This document shows, in pieces, positions 1 to 8,000 of a DNA stretch of 12,475 nucleotides. The first letter of the stretch is position 1. Each line of letters begins with the position of its first letter. The notes below the pieces were generated by a model. It made no database searches. It was not told the DNA's origin and saw nothing but the letters and a program-made list of their open reading frames with translations. Origin of the DNA: an uncultured Cocleimonas sp. (lineage in GTDB: Bacteria; Pseudomonadota; Gammaproteobacteria; Thiotrichales; Thiotrichaceae). The stretch covers positions 1 through 12,475 of the forward strand of contig CALISP010000028.1 of NCBI GenBank assembly GCA_938041705.1. The letters run 5' to 3'. The position numbers and the translations under genes are program-made.

Positions 1-34
1 AACTTTCGCTTCACCCATCTAATAAAGGCATATC

Positions 35-955
35 ATGATTTATGCTCAGCTACCTCCTTTAAACTCTCTAAAAGCTTTTGATGCCGTCGTAAGACATGGA
101 TCTATCAGTGAAGCTGCCCGTATACTTTTTGTCAGCCAAAGCTCCATCAGTAGGCACATTCTAAAATTAGAAGGATTTCTTGGTAGTAGATTACTTCACC
201 GAGGAAAGCATGGTGCTACAACAACCAAAGATGGTCAGGAATACTTTGATCAAATTAGTCATTCTTTAATCAATATTCTTGATGCAACAGTAAACCTTAA
301 AGCTACTCAATCAGGGGTCAACATTGTTAAAATAAGCTCGCTTTCTAGTTTTGCTTTAAAATGGTTAGTACCAAAACTGAATAAATTCCAATCAATTTAT
401 CCAGATATAGTGCTGGATATTTCTATTTCTGATGAGTGTCCTGACTTTGAAATCAGTCAAAAAGATTGTGCAATAGTATCTAGGCCACATCATTTATTTG
501 ACTCAGATATTGACGAACTTTTTGAGGAAAAACTTGTTGTTGTTGCCTCTCCATCAATCCTTAAAAACATATCTTTTGAAGATTATAATCCACTTAATAC
601 TTTGCCTTTAATTCATACAACATCACGACCAGAACTTTGGAATGATTGGAATACTGAGTACAACTTGCTTAATAATAATTTTCATAAAAATAAAACAACC
701 GTTGGACTTACCTTTCAGGACTTTTATATTTCAATTGCAGCTTGCGTCGCTGGTAGCGGTATAGCAATCGTACCCTCATTTTTAGTTCAAGAGGAAATTA
801 CAAATAAAACGCTCATTCAGCCTATAACCAACAGCTTAAAAACGGGAAGATACTATGGACTTATTATTTCATCCTCTAAAAAAAAGAGCGATGCGGTTAT
901 TACCTTGAAGAAATGGTTGATTCAAGAAACCTTCAATGAAACGCCTAATTTATAG
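35..955 (+). CDS. LysR-family transcriptional regulator, GcvA-like
   Basis: 306 aa, the normal length for a LysR-type regulator. Residues about 8-68 form the N-terminal winged helix-turn-helix: the LNSLKAFDAVVRHGSISEAAR segment followed by a VSQSSISRHI recognition helix matches the family, and the PPLNSLKAFDA opening resembles the GcvA subgroup. Residues about 95-300 should be the two-lobed effector-binding domain. The ATG start has AAAGG at 24-28, a 6-nt spacer. It lies 75 bp upstream of, and on the same strand as, the GFA-family gene. LysR regulators often control a divergent or adjacent gene, but anything divergent would lie outside the window. The ligand and targets cannot be told from sequence. 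Family assignment is firm; subgroup is inference. Confidence 0.93.
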   Translation: MIYAQLPPLNSLKAFDAVVRHGSISEAARILFVSQSSISRHILKLEGFLGSRLLHRGKHGATTTKDGQEYFDQISHSLINILDATVNLKATQSGVNIVKISSLSSFALKWLVPKLNKFQSIYPDIVLDISISDECPDFEISQKDCAIVSRPHHLFDSDIDELFEEKLVVVASPSILKNISFEDYNPLNTLPLIHTTSRPELWNDWNTEYNLLNNNFHKNKTTVGLTFQDFYISIAACVAGSGIAIVPSFLVQEEITNKTLIQPITNSLKTGRYYGLIISSSKKKSDAVITLKKWLIQETFNETPNL

Positions 956-1030
956 CTTCAAAGTCTAATCAAACGTTATTATTTTAGATAAATACCTAAA
1001 TATGTACTAGATTTACCGTATGGAGAGTCT

Positions 1031-1447
1031 ATGAAAAAAAGTACAGGCAGTTGTTTGTGTGGGGAAGTTCATTACGAAATTACAGGTAGTTTAGGAGTCT
1101 TCCAATATTGTCATTGCTCACGTTGCCGGAAATTCACAGGCAGTGCGCATGCTGCAAATATCATTGTTGCGCCTAATCAGTTTGAGTGGCTACAAGGCGA
1201 AGAGTTTTTAGCTAGGTATGAGGTTCCAGACGCACGTCATTTTGCTACATCTTTCTGCACTCAGTGTGGCTCATCATTACCTTGGAAATCTCAAAGTGAC
1301 AAGGCTGTCATTATCCCTGCAGGTACTCTAGATGATGATCCAGACATTCGTCCTTTTCAAAATATTTTCTATGGATCGAAAGCGGATTGGTATCAAAATG
1401 CAAGCGAACTCATCAAATATGATGAGTTGCCGACTAAGAAAAGCTAG
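1031..1447 (+). CDS. GFA / CENP-V-like zinc-binding protein
   Basis: 138 aa, typical for the GFA (glutathione-dependent formaldehyde-activating enzyme, Gfa-like) fold. All seven expected cysteine ligands are visible: C8 and C10 (SCLCGEVHYE), C27, C29 and C32 (CHCSRCRKFTGSAHA), and C76 and C79 (FCTQCGSSL). In the family these bind a structural and a catalytic-site zinc. The original member was proposed to speed glutathione-formaldehyde adduct formation, but most homologues have no proven activity, so a formaldehyde role should not be assumed. GGAGAG lies just ahead of the ATG, supporting this start. It may be co-transcribed with the LysR gene 75 bp upstream; it ends convergent to the DoeA-like gene. 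Confidence 0.9.
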   Translation: MKKSTGSCLCGEVHYEITGSLGVFQYCHCSRCRKFTGSAHAANIIVAPNQFEWLQGEEFLARYEVPDARHFATSFCTQCGSSLPWKSQSDKAVIIPAGTLDDDPDIRPFQNIFYGSKADWYQNASELIKYDELPTKKS

Positions 1448-1451
1448 TAAG

Positions 1452-1469
1452 GACTACCAATTAGTAGTC
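1452..1469. terminator. Small hairpin in convergent gap, possible weak terminator
   Basis: GACTAC, a 6-nt loop, and GTAGTC form a perfect 6-bp inverted repeat five bases after the stop of the GFA-family gene. The sequence after it is TATTAAAAAAC, so there is no good U-tract on the + strand and none on the - strand. It could slow transcripts from both converging genes, but it is a poor intrinsic terminator by rule. Confidence 0.35.
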
Positions 1470-1535
1470 TATTAAAAAACAGTTAAAAGTGGTGGGATGT
1501 CTTTTTGAATAACTAGATTAAGATTTGAGGATTAA

Positions 1536-2717
1536 TCACTCTTTCACTAGCAACTGACGCGGTACATGAGACAAACACTGTCCACCCTGCTCTTTTACAA
1601 CAATGCTCTCAGTAGTCTCAAAACCCCAATCATCAAACCATAACGCTGGCATGAAATGAAACACCATATTTTCTTGCAGGACACTGGTGTCATTGGTTCG
1701 GATAGACATGGTGCGCTCGCCCCAATCTGGCGGATAAGAAAGTCCAATAGAATAACCGCTGCGATTATCTTTTTCGTACCCGTATTTCTTCAAAGTTCCG
1801 AAGAATTTACTTGCTACTTCACCACAGGTGTTCCCTGGTTTAAACATCTCTAGAGTGACTTCAATACATTCATTGATTACTTTTTCAGCTTCTAAATAAG
1901 GTTGAGTAGGTTTACCTAAATATAGTGTTCGCGAACAAGGGCAATGATAACGGGCATGTGCCGCAGCAAGTTCTAAGAACATTCCTGAATCATTTCCAAT
2001 AATTTCTGAATCCCATGTCATATGACTAGCCGCTGCCTCCTCACGTAATCCCAATAGAGGTACAATTGAAGTGTAATCACCATATTCACCATCAACACCA
2101 GAAATAGCTGAATGAGATATCTCGGCAGCTAATTCATTCTTGCGCATCTTAGGTGTCACAACCTGCATGATGTGTTCATATACGTTAGTAATGATTTTTC
2201 CAGCAGTGGAAATATATTCAATCTCTTGATCTGACTTAACCGAACGCAACCAGTTAACTAGAGCAGTGTTATCAGTAAAAGTCGAATCAGGTAAGCTTGC
2301 ATATAATGATTCAGCAGCGCGTGCAGAAAAATAGTAATTATCTTTTTCGAGACCTATTTTTTTATTGTGTAGATTTCGTTCCTTTAAGATACCCGCCAAA
2401 TATTCCATAGGGTGAATTTCAGGCGATTGTACGTAATGGTCAGGATAAGAAATAATATCATCGTCTTTAAGATCAGTCGTTAGTTTGGCTCCATTTGCAT
2501 CAATGCCACGACCAAACCAAAACAATTCACCATCTGTACCAATCACTAAACATTGATGCACATAAAATGACCAACCGTCATAACCAGTTAACCAGTTCAT
2601 ATTGGCGGGGTCATACACGATTAGTAAATCAATACCTTTGGATTGCATTGATTCACGAGTAACTTTTTGACGACTAAGGTATTCATCCTTAGTGAAACGT
2701 CTGCGTCCTTCTTTCAT
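1536..2717 (-). CDS. doeA: M24-fold hydrolase, ectoine hydrolase (DoeA/EutD)-like
   Basis: 393 aa with the two-domain creatinase/Xaa-Pro peptidase (pita-bread) layout: N-terminal domain about 8-158, ending at LRSVKSDQEIEY, and an M24 catalytic-fold domain about 165-390. The NMNWLTGYDGWSFYVHQC segment (39-56), YVQSPEIHPMEYL (95-107) and SYPPDWGERTM (327-337) resemble ectoine hydrolase DoeA/EutD as I recall it, which opens the ectoine ring in compatible-solute breakdown. Four of the five classical M24 metal ligands are replaced (E249, P260, Y322, M356; E370 is kept), as expected for the metal-independent creatinase/DoeA side of the family. No doeB deacetylase or ectoine transporter is nearby, so an alternative cyclic amidine or creatine-like substrate is possible. 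The ATG has GGA about 5 nt upstream. Confidence 0.62.
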   Translation of the reverse strand: MKEGRRRFTKDEYLSRQKVTRESMQSKGIDLLIVYDPANMNWLTGYDGWSFYVHQCLVIGTDGELFWFGRGIDANGAKLTTDLKDDDIISYPDHYVQSPEIHPMEYLAGILKERNLHNKKIGLEKDNYYFSARAAESLYASLPDSTFTDNTALVNWLRSVKSDQEIEYISTAGKIITNVYEHIMQVVTPKMRKNELAAEISHSAISGVDGEYGDYTSIVPLLGLREEAAASHMTWDSEIIGNDSGMFLELAAAHARYHCPCSRTLYLGKPTQPYLEAEKVINECIEVTLEMFKPGNTCGEVASKFFGTLKKYGYEKDNRSGYSIGLSYPPDWGERTMSIRTNDTSVLQENMVFHFMPALWFDDWGFETTESIVVKEQGGQCLSHVPRQLLVKE

Positions 2718-2766
2718 CTTGATCCATCCTACAAATTAAAATCTATAACAGAAGGTTAGACCATTA

Positions 2767-2782
2767 TTTAATTTAAATTAAA
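2767..2782. repeat. 16-bp A/T palindrome upstream of the DoeA-like gene
   Basis: TTTAATTTAAATTAAA is a perfect 16-bp palindrome about 50-65 bp upstream of the DoeA-like start, in the 288-bp gap 2718-3005. It may be an operator or only the product of extreme A/T richness. The rest of that gap shows a G6 run near 2884 and no convincing gene or promoter. Confidence 0.3.
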
Positions 2783-3005
2783 AATAAATGCTTAGTTAAG
2801 TATTCTTTGATTGGATAAATTATTTATTTTTAGCAAGAACATAGGGTGATAATGATAATCGAATGTAAAAGTACCTAAAAGTAGGGGGGTGTCTAATAAA
2901 TTTTTAACAAAGAAACGCCAACCTTTGTGCATTTAAGTAATTCAGGCTCATCAAGGATTAGTTGATTGTAGGAAATAAAAAGCAGAAACAACTTAGACGA
3001 AGTAA

Positions 3006-3512
3006 TCAGAAAAACAGCAATAAAATTAAAGTAGTTAAAACAATAACACCCATAATAATCAAAAAACTACCAATACGAGACTTAGTACTTTCTTCTTTGA
3101 TGTTATCAACTGCTTTATTGCGCAACTTAGTGATATGTTTTTCAATAGGAAGGCCTTCTAACTTACCTTTATAAGATGCAACTCCACCTTTAACATTGAT
3201 TAATGGAATCAGTAAATCGATGTTTGCTCTAGCGACTAAAGCATTTTGTGTGGGCGAAAAGTAATCTACATGTTTTTTATCGACACGTTTAAAAAAGTCA
3301 TCTCGGCAGGTTTCGTGCATTGCTAAATAACTTTCCTTGAGCATATCACGATTACGCTTTAATGAAATTTGTAGCTCATTTAAGGAGGCACTATTAGCTG
3401 GTTTCATAACACGCACTAAGTAATCTTCACCCTTTATATTGACCTTAACGCTACCCGCAGGAGCATTATTCGACTCGTAATAATGTTCTTCATCCATAGT
3501 ATTACTCGGCAC
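3006..3512 (-). CDS. Hypothetical tail-anchored membrane protein, linked to apaH
   Basis: 168 aa; I do not recognise the family. The body (about 1-145) is hydrophilic and mostly charged, with a short beta-like stretch SVKVNIKGEDYLVRVM and several Lys/Glu-rich helices. The last about 22 residues (IGSFLIIMGVIVLTTLILLLFF) form one transmembrane segment that ends at the C-terminus. There is no signal peptide, so a tail-anchored protein with its bulk in the cytoplasm is likely. The GTG at 3512 follows the apaH TGA directly, with no Shine-Dalgarno; an ATG at 3497 (M6) has GAG 7 nt upstream and may be the true start (163 aa). Either way translation is likely coupled to apaH. Function is unknown. Confidence 0.75.
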   Translation of the reverse strand: MPSNTMDEEHYYESNNAPAGSVKVNIKGEDYLVRVMKPANSASLNELQISLKRNRDMLKESYLAMHETCRDDFFKRVDKKHVDYFSPTQNALVARANIDLLIPLINVKGGVASYKGKLEGLPIEKHITKLRNKAVDNIKEESTKSRIGSFLIIMGVIVLTTLILLLFF

Positions 3513-4340
3513 TCAAGATAAGTTCACACAAGTTTGACTGACTAAAGGCATAGCGGCATCATCTACTCTAACTGCTGTTAGCTGACGCCCCCAAACACAA
3601 CCCGTATCGAGAGCCGTGACATTGTCATCATGGTAATAGCCTAAGCTCGACCAATGCCCAAATATTATACGTAATGGAATAGGTTTTCGTTCTTTTAATA
3701 AAAACCAAGGTATTTGTTTGGTCGAGCCGGGCTTTTTTATTTTTGGTACGCCGTTTAATTTAAAATCTAAAGAACCATCTTTGACATTACAATAACGCAT
3801 ACGCATAAAGGCATTCAAAATATAACGGTGACGATCATACGATTTTAAATCATCGTTCCATAAATTGGGTTTGTTACCATAGACTGCTGCCAACCACTCA
3901 CCAGCATTGTCACCACGCAAAGGAACTTCGATTTCTTTAGCAAAAGAAATAGCTTGATCGAGTTTCCATTGAGGAGAAATTCCCGCATGCGCCATACAAA
4001 CACCTAAAGCTTCATCCACATGAAAAACCGGTTGATTTCTAAGCCAATCTACAAGCTCTTCACAATGCTTGGAGTGTAGAAATTTCTTTAACGTAGGACT
4101 CTTTGGGATAGCACCATAATGCATGGCGATTAAACTGATATCATGATTTCCCAACACTGTAATAGCAGAGTCACCAAGACTTTTTACAAATTTGACAGTT
4201 TTTAAAGACTTCTTACCACGATTAACTAGATCACCCACAAACCAGAGTTGGTCATTTTCAGGTGTGAAGTTGAGCTTTTCTAGCAAATATCGCAATGAGT
4301 CATAGCAGCCTTGAATATCACCAATTGCGTATATAGCCAT
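3513..4340 (-). CDS. apaH: Symmetrical bis(5'-nucleosyl)-tetraphosphatase (ApaH)
   Basis: 275 aa, close to the E. coli enzyme (280). It hydrolyses diadenosine tetraphosphate to two ADP in the cytosol and, in E. coli, also removes Np4-type caps from RNA. The metallophosphatase motifs are all present in order: GDIQG (7-11), GDLVNRG (36-42), GNHD (64-67), AHAG (117-120), FGHWSSLG (227-234) and DTGCVWG (245-251). Glutamine replaces the E. coli histidine at position 10, a variant also seen in Pseudomonas-type ApaH, so it should be active. Unlike the E. coli order, it is not followed by folA or preceded by apaG; the downstream partner is an unknown tail-anchored protein. No clear Shine-Dalgarno precedes the ATG. 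Divergent from glnK across 169 bp. Confidence 0.95.
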   Translation of the reverse strand: MAIYAIGDIQGCYDSLRYLLEKLNFTPENDQLWFVGDLVNRGKKSLKTVKFVKSLGDSAITVLGNHDISLIAMHYGAIPKSPTLKKFLHSKHCEELVDWLRNQPVFHVDEALGVCMAHAGISPQWKLDQAISFAKEIEVPLRGDNAGEWLAAVYGNKPNLWNDDLKSYDRHRYILNAFMRMRYCNVKDGSLDFKLNGVPKIKKPGSTKQIPWFLLKERKPIPLRIIFGHWSSLGYYHDDNVTALDTGCVWGRQLTAVRVDDAAMPLVSQTCVNLS

Positions 4341-4509
4341 TTATTTAAAAACACTAAATTCTTAGAAGTTTGAATATTACATTCTTTTCAGATAAAGCAC
4401 ACTATCGAGGGCTATTTAAGCTATTCGTTATTTTAATGATGGCCTTACTAACTCCCTTTTTGTAAAGCATTGCGCTATTATTATTTGTTTACCCCAGCAG
4501 AGAACTGTA

Positions 4510-4848
4510 ATGAAACTAATCACCGCTATTATTAAGCCTTTTAAATTGGATGATGTAAGAGAAGCTTTGTCAGAGATAGGTATTCAAGGACTTACTGTTA
4601 CCGAAGTGAAAGGCTTTGGGCGACAAAAAGGTCATACTGAGTTATATCGCGGTGCTGAATATATAGTTGATTTCTTACCAAAAGTTAAAATTGAGACCGC
4701 AGTTTCAAATGATATTTTAGACCAAGCGATTGATACAATAATCAAAGCAGCGAATACAGGCAAAATTGGGGATGGAAAAATATTTGTTCAAAACATAGAA
4801 CAAACTATACGTATCCGTACTGGAGAGACCGGACCTGAAGCGCTTTAA
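4510..4848 (+). CDS. glnK: Nitrogen regulatory P-II protein GlnK
   Basis: 112 aa, exactly the P-II length. It is a trimeric cytosolic sensor of 2-oxoglutarate and ATP/ADP. The T-loop carries Y51 in RGAEYIVDFLPK, the residue uridylylated by GlnD in proteobacteria. KIGDGKIFV provides the B-loop and the C-terminal IRIRTGETGPEAL the C-loop nucleotide contact. Placement 63 bp upstream of amtB identifies it as the GlnK paralogue, whose de-uridylylated T-loop plugs the AmtB channel, rather than GlnB. Such operons are usually NtrC/sigma-54 controlled, but I could not find a TGGCAC-N5-TTGC element in the 169-bp gap upstream. The Shine-Dalgarno is weak (AGAGA). Confidence 0.95.
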   Translation: MKLITAIIKPFKLDDVREALSEIGIQGLTVTEVKGFGRQKGHTELYRGAEYIVDFLPKVKIETAVSNDILDQAIDTIIKAANTGKIGDGKIFVQNIEQTIRIRTGETGPEAL

Positions 4849-4911
4849 TAAGAAAGACTCTAATCTAATAACACTTACTTTAATTCAGCAAACAACAGTC
4901 ATTTCAATTTT

Positions 4912-6231
4912 ATGAATAATATTACAATCAAAAATAATTCTCTCTTAATTAAATTTTCATCTCTACTTTTACTACTCTGCCTTCCATTTATTACTCAAGC
5001 TGAGGAATTAAATGGCGCTAATACTGCCTGGATTTTGACTTCAACTGCCCTGGTATTATTTATGACATTACCAGGTCTTGCGCTATTTTATGGCGGATTG
5101 GTAGGTAAAAAGAACATCCTTTCAATATTAATGCAATGCTTCGCAATTGCAGGTATCGCCAGTATATTTTGGTTAGTAATTGGCTATAGCCTTGCTTTTA
5201 GTGAGGGTAATTCATTAATTGGTGGGTTAGATAAAGTTTTCTTTAGTGGTATTACTAAAGACTCATTATCGGGAGATATACCAGAAACTCTGTTTGCTTT
5301 ATTTCAAATGACTTTTGCCATTATTACTCCAGCTCTGATTATTGGTGGCTTTGCAGAAAGAACTAAATTTTCAGCTGTTCTACTTTTCTCAATACTTTGG
5401 TTGCTATTTGTTTATGCACCTATAACTCACTGGGTTTGGGGTGGTGGATGGTTGCAACAAATGGGTTTACTCGACTTTGCTGGAGGAACTGTAGTCCATA
5501 TTACCGCAGGTGTCGCAGCACTTGTTGCTGCAATTGTTATAGGGCCTCGTAAAAATTTCGGCAAGTCTGCAACTCCTCCACATAACATGACTATGACAAT
5601 TACTGGTGCTGGAATGTTATGGGTAGGTTGGTTTGGCTTTAACGGCGGTAGTGCACTTGCAGCAAATGGTGATGCCGCAATGGCAATGCTAGTTACACAC
5701 ATATCTGCAGCTACTGGAGCTATTACTTGGATGATCTATGAATGGATTAAATTTGGAAAGCCTACTGCATTAGGAACAGTGACTGGGCTAATCGCAGGCT
5801 TAGGGACTATTACACCTGCATCTGGTTTTGTTGGTCCTGCTGGAGCATTAGTTATTGGTTTTGTAGCAGGTGTAGTCTGTTTTAATGCAGTAATAATAAT
5901 CAAACAGAAATTCAAAATAGATGATTCCTTAGATGTTTTCCCAGTGCATGGTGTCGGTGGGATTCTTGGCACACTATTAGCATCAGTTTTTGCCTCTACA
6001 GAACTTGGGATATTCAGTGGTCATGGTTTTGCTGAAGGAGTTACATCAATTGGACAACAGTTTGGTATTCAAGCAATTGGGGTAATATCAACGTTTTTCT
6101 ATACAGCCATCGTATCTTATCTTTTATTCAAGTTTGTCGGTCTAATGACAAATGGTTTACGAGTTGATATTGATCAAGAGACACAAGGGCTTGATATTAC
6201 TGATCATGAAGAACGTGGTTATGAACTTTAA
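4912..6231 (+). CDS. amtB: Ammonium transporter AmtB
   Basis: 439 aa inner-membrane Amt/Rh channel. Residues 1-30 (ending ITQA, before EELNG) look like a cleavable signal peptide, as in E. coli AmtB; eleven membrane helices should follow. The twin pore histidines are present: H196 in GGTVVHITAG, with D188 just before it (LLDFAGG), and H346 in FPVHGVGG. The short, charged tail after the last helix ends DITDHEERGYEL. It conducts ammonium-derived NH3 inward and is gated by GlnK, encoded directly upstream. No clear ribosome binding site precedes the ATG, consistent with reading through from glnK. Nothing is unusual in the sequence. Confidence 0.96.
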   Translation: MNNITIKNNSLLIKFSSLLLLLCLPFITQAEELNGANTAWILTSTALVLFMTLPGLALFYGGLVGKKNILSILMQCFAIAGIASIFWLVIGYSLAFSEGNSLIGGLDKVFFSGITKDSLSGDIPETLFALFQMTFAIITPALIIGGFAERTKFSAVLLFSILWLLFVYAPITHWVWGGGWLQQMGLLDFAGGTVVHITAGVAALVAAIVIGPRKNFGKSATPPHNMTMTITGAGMLWVGWFGFNGGSALAANGDAAMAMLVTHISAATGAITWMIYEWIKFGKPTALGTVTGLIAGLGTITPASGFVGPAGALVIGFVAGVVCFNAVIIIKQKFKIDDSLDVFPVHGVGGILGTLLASVFASTELGIFSGHGFAEGVTSIGQQFGIQAIGVISTFFYTAIVSYLLFKFVGLMTNGLRVDIDQETQGLDITDHEERGYEL

Positions 6232-6271
6232 AAACACTCTGCATCCTTATTATTAATGGATACCATTTTAT

Positions 6272-6285
6272 GACAAAATTTTGTC
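6272..6285. repeat. 14-bp perfect palindrome downstream of amtB
   Basis: GACAAAATTTTGTC reads the same on both strands. It lies about 40 bp after the amtB stop and 6 bp before a possible -35 box, a position that suits an operator for the pseudopilin gene. A small hairpin AATGG-ATA-CCATT (6255-6267) followed by TTTA lies just before it and may weakly end the glnK-amtB transcript. Confidence 0.4.
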
Positions 6286-6290
6286 TTATA

Positions 6291-6321
6291 TTGACTTGGT
6301 ACTCTTAACTATTCCTATAAA
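6291..6321 (+). promoter_or_regulatory. Possible sigma-70 promoter for the pseudopilin gene
   Basis: TTGACT at 6291-6296 and TATAAA at 6316-6321 match the two consensus boxes well, but the 19-nt spacer is longer than the preferred 17. If real it would give a leader of about 130 nt before the pseudopilin, containing the hairpin at 6346-6377. Confidence 0.3.
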
Positions 6322-6345
6322 GTACAGCCACTTATCTGAAGAATG

Positions 6346-6377
6346 CCCAATTAGAATTCAATTGTGATCTAATTGGG
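6346..6377 (+). other. Perfect 10-bp stem-loop in the pseudopilin leader
   Basis: CCCAATTAGA and TCTAATTGGG are perfect inverted repeats separated by 12 nt. No T-run follows, so it is not a standard intrinsic terminator of glnK-amtB. It could be an mRNA-stabilising or 3'-end hairpin of the upstream operon, or a regulatory leader element for the pseudopilin. Two further short dyads lie between it and the start codon (CTATA/TATAG at 6401-6418; AGTCAT/ATGACT at 6417-6438). Confidence 0.5.
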
Positions 6378-6460
6378 TGATAATAATTAATGGGATTTTT
6401 CTATACCAACATTTATAGTCATAATAAATGACATGACTGTTGTTTTAGAATTTGATTAAT

Positions 6461-6997
6461 ATGAATAATCATAAAAATAATAGTGGTTTTACTCTAATTG
6501 AGTTGATGGTGACCGTTGCAATCGTTGGGATTTTTGCCTCAATTGCTCTACCTAGCTTTTCAAACTTGATCGAAAGTAATCGCATTAGTACCGCAACGAA
6601 CGAACTAGTTTCTAATCTACACTTTGCTAGAAGTGAAGCACTTAAAAGAAGAAATACCGTTACTGTTTGCCCAAGCTCTAATCAAGAAAGTTGCAATAAT
6701 AACTCTGATTTCTCCACCGGATGGATAGTATTTGTCGATTGTGACGATGATATTGTACCTGATGAAGCTATAGCAGATTGTGGACCCAATAATACCGAAG
6801 AAATACTTAAAGTCGGTGATGGGTTTGATTCAGTTTATATGAATAATACCTCAGTAAACAAAATATCATTTGGTTTCTCTGGAAGACTAAATGGAATTGC
6901 ATCTACCTTCGAAATTGGTAAAGATAGCGGAACACTAAAGAAAACTGTAGCTTTATCTAGAGTTGGTCGAGTTAAAGCAGTAACTTTGCCTCATTAA
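6461..6997 (+). CDS. Minor type IV pseudopilin, FimT/FimU (GspH-domain)
   Basis: 178 aa from the ATG at 6461; a TTG at 6452 would add three residues but has no better ribosome binding site. It starts with a 9-residue leader ending in Gly, then the prepilin signature FTLIELMVTVAIVGIFASIA, so prepilin peptidase should cut after G9 and methylate F10; the conserved E5 of the mature protein is present. The globular part has the FimT/GspH hallmarks RSEALKR, VTVCPS, GWIVFVD and a C-terminal RVGRV, plus four Cys that could form disulphides. FimT/FimU proteins prime the type IV pilus and FimT can bind DNA in transformation. The usual pilVWX and pilY1 neighbours are absent; it stands alone, convergent with ispH. 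Confidence 0.85.
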   Translation: MNNHKNNSGFTLIELMVTVAIVGIFASIALPSFSNLIESNRISTATNELVSNLHFARSEALKRRNTVTVCPSSNQESCNNNSDFSTGWIVFVDCDDDIVPDEAIADCGPNNTEEILKVGDGFDSVYMNNTSVNKISFGFSGRLNGIASTFEIGKDSGTLKKTVALSRVGRVKAVTLPH

Positions 6998-7028
6998 GAT
7001 TCATTTATAAAAATGTAACTTACAAACA

Positions 7029-7973
7029 CTAGTCTATCTTTCTTAATGCCTTTGGCAAAACAAAAGAAACATGCTCTAAAATACCTTGATTATCAGGCAT
7101 GATTTCTGCTCCGAGACTTGCAAGCTTTTCATTAACTTGCTCTACCAGTATTTCTGGGGCCGAAGCTCCTGCCGTAACACCAATGTTATTTATATTTCCA
7201 CTAAACCAGCTCTCATCGATATCATCAGCCCCATCAATTAAATAGGCTGGGGTTCCTCGCTTTTCAGCAAGCTCTTTAAGTCTATTTGAATTTGAGCTAT
7301 TTGGTGAACCAACCACTAGAACTATATCACTCTCATCTGCTAATTTTTTTAAAGCATCTTGACGGTTTTGAGTCGCATAGCAAATATCATCTTTTTTTGG
7401 ACCTACAATGCTTGGGTACTTTTCTCGTAACGCTCCGATGATAATGGCCGTATCATCCATAGATAAAGTTGTTTGCGTCACAAACCCTAATTTATCTGGA
7501 TTTTGTACTTCCAAGGCACTTACTTCAGCTGGTGAATCTACCCGGTAAATATCTCCTCCAAACTTTTTATTATATTGACCCATTGTTCCCTCAACTTCAG
7601 GGTGTCCTTTATGGCCAATCAAAATAGTTTCTCTACCTTCTTTGCTATAACGTAAAACTTCCATATGTACTTTAGTGACCAGAGGACAAGTAGCGTCGAA
7701 TACGTTCAAACCACGTTCTCTAGCTTTATCTTGAACTGCTCGGGAAACACCGTGTGCACTGAAAATTACAGTCGCATCATCAGGGACTTCATCTAATTCG
7801 TTTACAAATATTGCACCCTTGTCTCTTAAGTTATTGACCACAAAACGATTGTGAACAACTTCATGCCTTACATAAATTGGCGCACCCAAAAGTTCGATCG
7901 CACGGTCAACTATTTCAATAGCACGATCAACACCAGCACAAAATCCACGAGGGTTAGCAAGAGTGACTTTCAT
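7029..7973 (-). CDS. ispH: 4-hydroxy-3-methylbut-2-enyl diphosphate reductase (IspH/LytB)
   Basis: 314 aa. Last step of the non-mevalonate (MEP) isoprenoid pathway: reduction of HMBPP to IPP and DMAPP in the cytosol using a [4Fe-4S] cluster. The three cluster cysteines are C12 (NPRGFCAGVDRA), C96 (FDATCPLVTKVH) and C198 (DDICYATQNRQ). Substrate residues H41 (EVVHNRF), H74 (SAHGVS), H124 and E126 (GHKGHPEVEGT) are present, as is VVGSPNSSNSNRL for phosphate binding. It appears complete and functional. It is read away from purD across 103 bp that hold a 34-bp dyad. In Pseudomonas, lytB/ispH also sits beside minor pilin genes, which fits the convergent FimT-like gene here. Confidence 0.97.
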   Translation of the reverse strand: MKVTLANPRGFCAGVDRAIEIVDRAIELLGAPIYVRHEVVHNRFVVNNLRDKGAIFVNELDEVPDDATVIFSAHGVSRAVQDKARERGLNVFDATCPLVTKVHMEVLRYSKEGRETILIGHKGHPEVEGTMGQYNKKFGGDIYRVDSPAEVSALEVQNPDKLGFVTQTTLSMDDTAIIIGALREKYPSIVGPKKDDICYATQNRQDALKKLADESDIVLVVGSPNSSNSNRLKELAEKRGTPAYLIDGADDIDESWFSGNINNIGVTAGASAPEILVEQVNEKLASLGAEIMPDNQGILEHVSFVLPKALRKID

Positions 7974-8000
7974 AACAATTTTCTTAAAGATAAAAGATTA

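Noticed and set aside
1656..1853. + strand open frame inside the DoeA-like gene
   Set aside because: Antisense to well-conserved M24 motifs; no own ribosome binding site or domain.
2962..3174. Small + strand open frame over the end of the tail-anchored gene
   Set aside because: It is antisense to a convincing membrane tail, Lys/Asn-rich at the start, with no domain.
4341..4509. Sigma-54/NtrC promoter before glnK
   Set aside because: No GG-N10-GC pair in the TGGCAC-N5-TTGC context could be found on the + strand; regulation may differ or lie in a degenerate site.
5427..5972. Two - strand open frames inside amtB
   Set aside because: Pro/Thr/Ala-biased shadows of the conserved AmtB frame.
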